Source: Symbiodinium natans (Eukaryota; Sar; Dinophyceae; Suessiales; Symbiodiniaceae). From it: a stretch of DNA of 64,000 bases. The notes beneath the pieces were generated by a model. It did not search any database. It was given only the letters and a program-made list of their open reading frames with translations, and was not told the origin of the DNA. A program made the position numbers and the translations under genes. Shown piece by piece: positions 55,729 to 64,000 of this stretch (the stretch's first letter is position 1; each line of letters begins with the position of its first letter). The DNA lies in assembly GCA_905221605.1 (NCBI GenBank), contig CAJNDS010002371.1:236415-300414 (forward strand). Reading direction: 5' to 3'.

Positions 55729-57107
55729 TCACACAAGCATCAGGCCGGCCTTCTGTGGTTGAAAGATGTTGATATCGATTGCGGAGAGCATCTTCTCATG
55801 GCCTGATGTATTGGGATGTATTGAACTGTGGGCCAAGCCCTCAGCCCAAGTCCTGCACCAAGACATGTCTGAGCCCGAGTGTGTCTGAACATCGCAAAGC
55901 ACTTCCGTTGAGCTTGAGTTACTTCGCGTGTATTCTTGGATCCCCTTTGCAATTTTTTGTTGAGGCAGCTCGAAGTCAGTCCCGAAGCTGTCGCCGCCCT
56001 TGCTGATGGCATGCAGCCAGTCGAGGACAGGCACCCCCATGCGTTTCATTTCACCGTCGGCATCTCGAAGAAGCTTCGCCTCTTTCTCACTTGATGCCAA
56101 CGACTCAAACTCCGGGCTCAGTATGCAGCTTGTTCACAAATGGCGGCCAACAGCAGAGGAGGCACATAGAGGCACACATGTTGGACTTTGTAGGTTCAAA
56201 GACTTAAGTGCATGTGAATGATTGAACAGCATGTCCTGCTCCTTCTCGAAGCCATTGTGCGGAGCGAGGCCAGCAAACACTGGCACGATGCCCAAGTCCC
56301 ACGCATCAGCTGCAAGGGCCGCAAAGGCCTCACAATCAGTCACCCAATTTGCCAACTCTACCAATTTGGGGAACTTGAAACATCTTGAATCGCTCCGCGC
56401 AAGCCATTGAGGCCTGCATACGAAGCACGCAGCGCAGCACAGAACTATGCAAAGACATGGAAGTCAGGATATCCACATCAAACCAATCAAAAGGATGGCC
56501 TTCATCGTGTTGTCGTATATATTTTGTCTGTCCCATTCCTGGTCACTTCGACCGAGTGGACCAGCACATGGCTGCGCATGAAGGTGTCGCTCAGTGCCTA
56601 GTGCCCCAGTGGTCAGGCAAGGCTCTGGGCAGGTTGCGAGCCATCGCAGCTCCATACTAAATGCAAAAATCACGACCTGACAGGATCTGGCAGGTGCTCT
56701 CCTGTGCCTCAAGACATTGGCTTGTGAAGATTTGCCAAGCCTGTGGGGTCGGCTGGGGCAGCATGCTCGAGAGACCCTTCTTCAAAGCCTCCTGCAGATC
56801 AGACAAAAAATGACGGGATATCTGACTCATGGCGCTGCTGAAGAAAGCGCCTGTGCACATGACCCCATCTGAGCGGCATTGCAATAGCCATAACCTGAGC
56901 GATTGGAACTTGTGTGCAGAGGCGCAGCACAAGCACTTGGAGCAAAGTTTCCGAACTTGCTGCTATGAGGCCGTACTCATGATTCAGAAGTTTGCCGAGC
57001 TGTGCGGCCCAGCCATTGTATCCCCTCGCTCCATGCCCCACAGCAGAGTCATCGCCAAGTATCAGGAGCCTCATGGTCGCAACAGTGTCGCAACGCGTCG
57101 CAACCAT
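55729..57107 (-). CDS. SGNH-hydrolase-like protein, multi-exon
   Basis: Exon 1 (Met at 57107 or 57074) reads LLILGDDSAVGHGARGYNGW, AAQLGKLLNHEYG, like block I of SGNH/GDSL esterases. Later exons give VVIFAFS (about 56680), AADAWDLGIVPVFAGLAPHN and GFEKEQD (56320-56235), and LLRDADGEMKRMGVPVLDWL (56075-56010). The last join, using a GC donor at 55969 and an AG acceptor at 55826, gives GTDFDSIHPNTSGHEKM, restoring the D-x-x-H block V with the catalytic Asp and His. The stop is near 55729. The middle exons (56940-56340) are not fully resolved, so block II Gly and block III Asn are unassigned. Block I has GDD-S where GDS is usual, so the Ser may be displaced by one. Substrate unknown. Confidence 0.75.
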
Positions 57108-57178
57108 CTGTATGCCTTTGCCACCTTTGCTTCATCACTGGGCCACTTGATGCTCACCATCCTGTGAACGCATGCTTC

Positions 57179-58308
57179 TCAGACAGGAATCTGCATTCCA
57201 TTTCCATCAGGTAGATTGAAGCTGGAACCACGATCTGACTTTTCTGCAAGTGCCTGCATCAAAACTTGAGCAGTCCTGGCCTGCAGACTGGCAGGACTCT
57301 GACAGACCTCGCCTTTGGATAACAAAAGGCCTCATCCAAGGCTTCACCTCAGAAGATCTTGAGAAGCACGCGCCAGGCACATGATAAGCTGAGCAAAGCT
57401 TGAGAGAAGTTCAACACTCCATACCTGATGTTCTTTGATGTACGTGGTTGTATGTGCTTCTCTCTGCTTTTCAGAACAGCCCCGCCCGTTGATGCACGGG
57501 CGCCAAAGTCGCCATCATCCACGACAGAAGATGTCGTCACGGCATCCGGCGAAACGCAGCGATTGTGGCCATCAAACTCCTGAGTGAACCCCAGAATCTC
57601 GATTTCATGCGCAACAGTGATCTGATTACGTGATCGGACTTGCTGTCAGAGTTCCCAAACGGCCTCCCCGTCGCCCCTTAAGCGCACCTAGGTTCATGCA
57701 GGTTCGCAGATCGCGACAATAGCAGACTACATCTGACCACCTCTTGAAGCTTCACTTCATGCTGCAAGCAGATGCATGCAGGTTGCATATTTGTATTCCA
57801 CTCCACTTCCCAGCTTCAGCGGAATGGACTTCCACAAGGGGTAGTCCTCAGCAAACAAGTGCATGTTTGAGGACAGAACAGGATTCCCTAAACAAGGACT
57901 TCAGGGCTTCTCCAAGAACGCCTAGAGGCCTTCTCTGTCGTTGAAAGCTCAATGCTCCCTTCCCAGGGATTCCAGTTGCCGAGCTCATCGCCACCACCAA
58001 CGAGCCTCAGTCGGAATTATAACTTATCGCATGCTTCAAAACGATTAGGAGACGGACACAGCCAACAGTATTCACTCACATGGTCTTTCTTTCATACGTG
58101 CTCTTGCTGCATCAGGTGGCACAATCCGGTCTCCAAAGCTCGTTTCGGCACGGACGGAAAAGGTGACCTCGCAGCCATCTGGGTTGCCTGGACTTTGCCC
58201 AGCTGTCACGTACCCTGCAGCGCATTCACGCTGATCCATGGCGCAGAGCATTACGCTTGAGCCCCACATAGCATTTGAATCGCCACACCGGCTCAAAGAA
58301 GGATACAC
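57179..58308 (-). CDS. CBM20 starch-binding-domain protein, six exons, complete
   Basis: Exons 58308-58121, 58005-57930, 57846-57787, 57687-57655 (33 nt), 57579-57425 and 57275-57179 join in frame to 202 aa plus stop. CBM20 spans residues about 47-128: CEVTFSVRAETSFGDRIV, LVGGGDELGNWNPWEGSIEL, DYPLWKSIPLKLGSGVEYKY, RGDGEAVW and EFDGHNRCV. The three tryptophans typical of starch-binding sites (in LGNW, PLW and VWE) are kept. Introns are GC-AG, GC-AG, GC-AG, GA-AG and GT-AG, 75-149 nt, with AG/G acceptors. There is no catalytic domain and no signal peptide. The first 45 residues are unlike CBM20, and Met 58308 is chosen because the frame phase then fits exactly. A role in starch binding is expected (family knowledge); the SGNH gene follows 71 bp downstream. 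Confidence 0.85.
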
Positions 58309-58314
58309 ATCTGC

Positions 58315-58684
58315 CTAACAAACCGCAGCATTCATCCAAAAACCACGATTGGCTTGCCTCGGCCTTATCATTCTTTGCATCTGCCTGATGTCAAGATTGA
58401 ACGAAGTACAGCTAAGTAAGAGAGCAGGTCGCGACAGGTTAGAACGCGAGGCCTTCTCCTTTGTTTTGTTGTCAACTTCTGCCGTCTTTGCCTGGCTCTC
58501 GAGTGCTGCTGTGAAGATGCCTGCCGTCCTCGCACATCTCCCGTTCGACCCTTCAGCCTTAATATTCTCGCCGGTTTCGGCCACGAACTTCTCGTACCTT
58601 ATGTTTGGTGCACATCTTCAGTTGACAAGTATTAAAAGGCTCCCCCGAACACCCGGAGTTGCCAAGACTTCTACGACTCGCTAA
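58315..58684. other. Open frames on both strands, unresolved
   Basis: A 111-codon plus frame and an 89-codon minus frame (ESQAKTAEVDNKTKEKASRS) overlap. The minus frame is charged and could be an upstream exon, but no splice link to the CBM20 gene was found. The region to about 59200 shows nothing else recognisable. Confidence 0.3.
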
Positions 58685-59219
58685 TGCACGTCATTCTCGT
58701 CAAGTCGATCGGTTGCACTCAGCGCCCAACGATGTTTGCGCATCCTGCTCAGCTGAAACAGCTTCCGCCTGGCAACAATTCTCAGTGGGCATCTTCATCA
58801 CAAAGGCATACGACCCTTCTACCCTACACCACAGGCTCCAAAGGTTCTTCGCATGATTCCGGGCACCCCCGAAAAAAAAGCCAGGACAGCTTTCCAGAAG
58901 TGTCAGCATTTCTTAGGCGGCTGATTCCGGGCAGATGTTACTGAGCACAACATAGACCACAAACGTAAGCGGAGGAACAAGAAAGCACGGCAAATGCGAC
59001 TAGCTGCGGTAACTTGAACATGCGCCGTATTGACAACACCTACTTAGGAGAGCGCACGGCCAAACCGAACATGGCTTGGCTTGACACGGCTCTGCCGGGG
59101 GCTTGGAAATATAAACACCTCATCACACAAGTTCATGTTTCATGCCTTGCGATGAACAACCCAACGACCTAATTGCACACATGCTTCAGAACTTTCTCGC
59201 GCCCGTGACATGCTATGCC

Positions 59220-59500
59220 TTACCATCTTGGGATGGAGGCAGCAAGATGCACGGCAAGAGAAAAAGTAACCCTCCAATGGTGTTGATGGGTGTCAATTGC
59301 GGCCTCCAACTTTGCGGAGTCTGCGATGATGGTCTCAATCAGCGCGATTGCCTCAGTCCGACTCAGTCCAGGCCGCATCTTTCCTGGCAAGCCGATGTCC
59401 TCCACCCCTTGACGCAGCTAAGCTCAAGTCACCAGCACCCCCAGCGTTCTTCTTGTAATCCTCCGGACTCGCAAGGCACCACGGCCGCCAATGCTGAACT
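59220..59500 (-). CDS. Hypothetical exon
   Basis: The minus strand reads VEDIGLPGKMRPGLSRTEAI and then ETIIADSAKLEAAIDTHQ from about 59405, a clearly protein-like helical stretch. A candidate upstream piece (PEDYKKNAGGAGDLS) lies near 59460 in another frame, implying an intron. Family unknown. Confidence 0.35.
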
Positions 59501-60296
59501 CAAACCACAGTCATAATCACTCGCTCGAGAGACCACCGTTCCGCACTGAAACCACTACCCCGCACTCTCACACCGGAAGAACGAGAGAGAGAGAGAGAAC
59601 AAAAAAACTTCTTTCGCTTGTGATTTGGAGCACCGGAAGTGTAGAGTAGAAAGCAACACTGCCACGCGCGAGCGGGCTTTGGTTGTGAGGAGATGGTAGC
59701 GCGCTGGGTTCTTTGCACGAACAGCCTTCATCTTCTCAAAAGCAAGCCAATACAAGCCACCTCAGTCACGACCCAGACGGCTGCAGTGGAACAAATGCCC
59801 AAGGATGCTACACCACGCGGCACACACGCACACACACAATGGTCTGCAAATCAACCTTCTGAGCATCGGGGAAACTCAAACCTCCCCAAGCCATGAAAAA
59901 AGGTATGCCACCAGCAGCGTGGAATCACAATCTTCCGGCAACAACAAGGCCGGCCCGGCCAGCTCGCATTTCTGCAGCACCTGCAGGGGCAGAGGGAGGG
60001 GCCTCCTTGACTCGGGGGAGCGACCACTTGTCGTGGCCTTCCCACGCCTGATTAACGGTGACGACAGGCCTATCGACGAGGTCGGGCGCTGACAGTGTAA
60101 GGCGACAAACTTAGGCGAGACGCCGCAGAGCGCCTGCACCCTCGATCACCATTTGCTAGAAGGACATCCGGCATGTAAGCGAGAAACGAACGCATGTCAT
60201 TAGCGTTGGCAACCCCTCGAGAAACCCCAACCAAATGGAGGCAAGCGGGCTCCGCTCAGCCCCCTCCAACATCCTACGTGACCCAACCTTCCAACC

Positions 60297-60840
60297 CCTC
60301 GGAGACGCGCGCGCTGCGAGGCGCTCACACAGAAGCTCAGGCAGAGTGAGGTGGATGCTCAGCAGGGCCCCGCTTTCGGCGAAAATTCACAGCAGGGCGA
60401 GGCAAGCCTGAATCGGCCGCAGCAGAGCAAAAAAAGAAGAGCGGGACAGAAAGTGAGCTTTTGCAAGAAGACACCTGCACTGCCACCACCGTGCCCCGCC
60501 GGCAACACAAAAAGGAGAGCAAGCTGACCCAACAGGCAACACGCAAAATGACAAAAAGGTGGGCGCGCAAGCATTCCAAGCGCTTTGGTTCACTCGTCTG
60601 CTCAACGAGCTGGAGGAAGAGGCATCGAACTCATCTGACAGTTCTCGTTACTCACAAGAGAAAGGGGAGGGAGTGATGTCGAATTATCATTCGTTTATTG
60701 CTGACCGCTGTCGCCCACAACTTGTTCAGCGATTATTCCGCTTTCAGAACGAACGAGAGCTCCTCGAAGCCTTCAGGGCTGCCAAGATCCTCTGGCTGCT
60801 CCTAGCGATGCTATGCGATGCTATGCGATGCTGGCTCTAG
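60297..60840 (+). CDS. Plus-strand hypothetical gene, two exons
   Basis: Exon-like stretch 1 (about 60315-60525) reads RCEALTQKLRQSEVDAQQGP followed by a basic RPQQSKKRRAGQKVSFCKK. Stretch 2 (about 60560-60837) reads AFQALWFTRLLNELEEEAS, NYHSFIADRCRPQLVQRLF and FQNERELLEAFRAAKILWLL, ending at a stop at 60838-60840. The basic cluster suggests nuclear or nucleic-acid contact (inference only). It converges tail to tail with the minus-strand coiled-coil gene whose last exons start at 60841. Weaker plus-strand frames continue to the left to about 59800. Confidence 0.4.
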
Positions 60841-63800
60841 CAACATGCCACACGTGCCCCACACCACCCACGGTAACTCCGCCTCATGGGCCCTGTGAGC
60901 TCGAATCTGGGCCAAGGAAGCCCTGAAGGTTCGCGAAGGAACGAAGTTCTTTGCAACGCCATGCGAAAAAAAACGTGCAACGTATGCCTCTCGGCTGAGT
61001 TGCGGTAGAAGTCGCCGAGGAACTCCGGAACAGAGCATTTATGCCGCTTTGTAACATTGTAGGTGCAGATTTCAGTCACTGCCTTGACCGCCTTCTTCAG
61101 AACAACCTGCGTCTGTCTCCTAAGTGAGAGGACTATCAGACTTACAAGACTTGAGTGTTCTTCTGAGCAGCAAGCTGGTCATCTGCCTCGGTTTGAAACC
61201 TCCAGCCGACTGCTGAACACGCACTGGTCAGCACGCTAAAGCGGATGTTGTGGATCTAAAAGCCAATTAAGACGACCACTTGACGTTCTCCTTCCTGGAA
61301 TGATGACGGGACTGAGGGAAAAGCAGCGCACACAGCTAAAGCGTGTGACCTGTGACTCATTGCGGCACAGGCTCTGTCGGGACTGGCTGGCAAGTTGCAC
61401 TTGCTTCTGCATCTCGGAAATCTGCGCAAAGGCAAGATCGATGGACAGAGAAAATTCGGCGACCACTTGATCTAGTCCCCTTGCACACGTTACGCGTGTC
61501 CAGAGATCTCTGGCCTGGCCTCTGAGTTCAAGCTCTCGATCTGTGCCTCACAATCGCTCACCTTCTTCTTCAAGGCCTTGGATGACATGGAAGTCGGCTG
61601 CAGCAACAGAATAAGGAAAGGGCTCCAGCATCGATCTTGTCCTCAGCTCGGCTCTTCACACCTGGACGAAAGTCCGGAGATAAGCCGACACAACTGACTC
61701 AGTATACTCAGTGCCTCATGTTGGCGTGTTCAATTTTGCTTGTAAGGCTCCAGCCCTGCTTGTCCTCGGTGTTGATCTTGTTCTGGTTCAAGTCATCCAC
61801 ACACATCTCTTTGTGCCTTGCAATGAAGTCACGAAAGCCCCAAGTTGTGAGAGCAACTCTCCCGCTGTCCCGCGGACGACACCATCACACTGGCACCACT
61901 GGCTCTCACCACAGACTCTCACCACAGCTCTCAGATCTCCGAGGCACCGAGGCCGGCGCTTCAAGGGAACATAAACAAAATGTGTTCTGATCATGTTTGA
62001 TCAATACTTGCTTTCTTCGACGTTCCTAAATATTTTTCGATGTTCTTCGAACCCACAACATGACATCCATCATCATCCCTCTCCCAAAGATGTTCCAGCT
62101 TGACGATCTTGATTTGTTTCTGACCCGATGGGTCCTGTTGGGTCCTTGCTGTGAACCCACGGCGGTCCCCCTGGGTTAGAAACCTTCCCAACAGCTGCGG
62201 GGCCCGCAAAAAAAAAAATGTATTCGCAATTTCTACCGACGGGAGGGGACTCCCTGACCCTTCCAGGCTCACTTCGTTCGAGAAGCTTTCGTGAGTTGCG
62301 CTAGGACTCCAAGGGACGCGCATCAGTTGCACTTGGAGACCTTGAGCCTACCGTGCGGATTAAAACTCAATGCGTGCACTCATGCGTGTGGTTACCTGAA
62401 CTTGTTCATGAAGGTTGAGGTAGCAGGCTTCGCAACCACGCACGGACAGCGAGGTTGCTGCGCACTACGCCGCATAGGCGGAGGCTTAAATGACTTCGCG
62501 GAGCTAAGGCGCCACGTGCTCGTGCAATTTGCCCACTTGCCATAAAACATGTCTCGCTCACTGGGCCCCTAGCTTTGATACACAACCATGTTTCATCATG
62601 TTTCTCAATCCCTGGCAATACAATCTGAGGTATCAGGCTTGAGCTCGTCTTCCTGCTCTTTCTTCAACGCCACAATCCTTAGCGGTCTGGAAACTGCATA
62701 TCATATGGCTGTCTACATTGTGCATTTGCCTCTGTTGCTTGAGGTGGTGGGTGTTACAGAATGGATCAGACGGAGAACGACAAGCAATCTTAGGCATTCA
62801 ACCAGTGACATGGTGCTAAGCCCGCAGCATCTCCTCAATGGACGCCTTGACCTTTGTGAAGGCATCGATCCTGCCCGGACACGCATGGTGTTGATTCAAT
62901 GTCTGGCCAACCAGCCGCTCAGCAACCATGTATAGTTACAGCAAAAAACTTCCATGTGCCACCATGTGCTGGCCAACGATCTCCACGAATGAAGCTAGAC
63001 ACGCGCCAGCTTTTACACACACAGCGGCGCTAGTTTGCACAAGCACAGCTGCTAGATTTTATCGTTCCAGGCGAGTGCCACAAACAAACCTCCAGTTGCA
63101 GAGAGCATCTTACCATCTGCTTTGCAAGTGTGCCCATATACCTGCTTAACTCTGTATGCTGCTTGCGTGTTCTAACAAGCAAGCCTTTTTGGCTGCGCTC
63201 CAAAAAACAAAACCCCTGGCGGGGTTGGAATAAGCCTTTAAGGAGGGAGGGGGTAGCCTTAAGATTGATGGAATCAAACATTGGGGGGCGGGGGGGGATG
63301 CTCCCACGTTCCCACACCGTTCACCAACTGATTTTCATACCACTTGGGCCGCGGTCGCCTGTTGGCCCACGTGACACACTTGAGAGAGTGGTTGATTGGT
63401 AAACGACAACTCCGGCACGCTCCAAGGAGATAGTTTTCATGACAGAGCTTTCACCTGACCTGGCGGGTTCCAGCTCCATAGTAGCTCAGCAAATTGTGGA
63501 TATTGTGCGGACTCGTGACTTGTGCAGTTGGCGGGAGTGCGTGCACAGGAGAACAAGGCTGACGAAACGCCAGTGCCTGCAGCCTCTCACCACTTCCCTC
63601 CCCAACTCAGAGAAGCTCTGGATCACTGCCACCGCTGCTGCTCTATTCAGTCTTCCTCGCCTGCCCCGGAGCCCCAAGGTGACCAGGCGCTGAACACCAA
63701 GCCTCGTGTACTGGAGGTGCTAGAGTAATTTTGCGGGACAGGCACAGTGGGAGACGAACCGGCGGCCCTGCTCCATCAGGAATGCCTTGCTGCACATGTG

Positions 63801-63985
63801 GATTCAAAGAGCCAGGATCGAGCATACTCAGCCATCTTAATCCAAGTTTCGCTGGCTTTGCTGGCAGCTCGCTCTGCCCGCTCAGCATGTGCCGACCTTG
63901 ACAAGGTTTCCAAGCCGAATGTGCCAAAGGCGAGGAGAGCCCGGGGACGTGGCTGCTGCAAAAGCGAGACTGTCTTCCCAAACAA
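60841..63985 (-). CDS. Dinoflagellate-type coiled-coil protein, multi-exon
   Basis: Minus-strand segments in order: LFGKTVSLLQQPRPRALLAF and SRSAHAERAERAASKASETW (63985-63830); IDAFTKVKASIEEML (about 62870-62826) joined by a GC donor to IVALKKEQEDELKPD (about 62678-62630); SKALKKKVSDCEAQIESLNS (61590-61530); SLSIDLAFAQISEMQKQVQL, ASQSRQSLCRNESQ (61460-61350); FQTEADDQLAAQKNTQ (about 61205-61155); VVLKKAVKAVTEICTYNV and EFLGDFYRNSAER (61107-60980). The order KV-x-x-SI-x-x-ML, then LKKEQ-x-x-E, then FQ-x-x-x-x-DQ and VLKKA recalls a coiled-coil family widespread in dinoflagellates (from memory). It may contain more than one gene. No enzymatic motif. The 63.0-63.7 kb stretch has no clear exon. 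Confidence 0.45.
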
Positions 63986-64000
63986 GTCACGTGACTCTTC

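Noticed and set aside
58190-58230. 26-nt GTACGT...CCAG micro-intron inside CBM20 exon 1
   Set aside because: Removing it breaks the frame from Met 58308, whereas keeping it gives an exact 203-codon model.
1-64000. CRISPR arrays, bacterial promoters, ribosome binding sites or phage genes
   Set aside because: Gene structure is intron-rich and eukaryotic; no regular repeat-spacer array or operon layout is present.

Overview
This window reads as nuclear DNA of a dinoflagellate, probably close to Symbiodiniaceae or Suessiales (inferred). There are no operons. Real coding sequence is broken into exons of about 30-200 bp, separated by short introns. Where a known protein family lets me place junctions, the 5' splice sites are a mixture of GT, GC and GA, and most acceptors read AG followed by G. 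That mixture is established for dinoflagellate genes. Telomere-like CCCTAAA arrays, long poly-C/G tracts, (CA)n/(CGCA)n microsatellites, tandem gene copies and mostly minus-strand genes fit the same picture. I found no convincing spliced-leader, tRNA or rRNA gene.

The four best-supported genes are all on the minus strand. (1) 40503-38635: a 548-aa ankyrin-repeat protein with a ubiquitin-like N-terminus and one 222-bp intron. (2) About 35494-33180: a eukaryotic-type pantothenate kinase split into at least 14 small exons. (3) 58308-57179: a complete six-exon, 202-aa protein with one CBM20 starch-binding domain. (4) 57107-55729: an SGNH-hydrolase-like gene starting 71 bp after the CBM20 stop codon. 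A DUF1796-like (putative papain-like peptidase) exon lies at 51317-50952.

Most of the rest is duplicated, partly decayed gene families. 0.3-6.7 kb holds two copies of one exon block and four copies of a short exon-pair module, split by a telomere-like array. 17.5-12.0 kb and 27.0-18.8 kb are two collinear copies of a many-exon coiled-coil-type gene; the first carries a roughly 750-bp insertion with 13-bp direct repeats, the second contains a dispersed element. Further coiled-coil exon clusters lie at 7.4-9.0, 42.8-44.4, 46.8-48.3 and 60.8-64.0 kb. Plus-strand exons occur at 27.5-28.2, 31.8-32.3, 45.9, 52.4-53.0 and 60.3-60.8 kb.

A dispersed element with degenerate telomere-like repeats and a long poly-C tract occurs four times (3.5, 20.0, 53.5 and 53.9 kb). 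One copy has a 5-bp target-site-like duplication, and two copies are joined head to tail. Exon models outside the four named genes are approximate. They rest on protein-like composition, splice-site fit and repeated occurrence, not on database searches.
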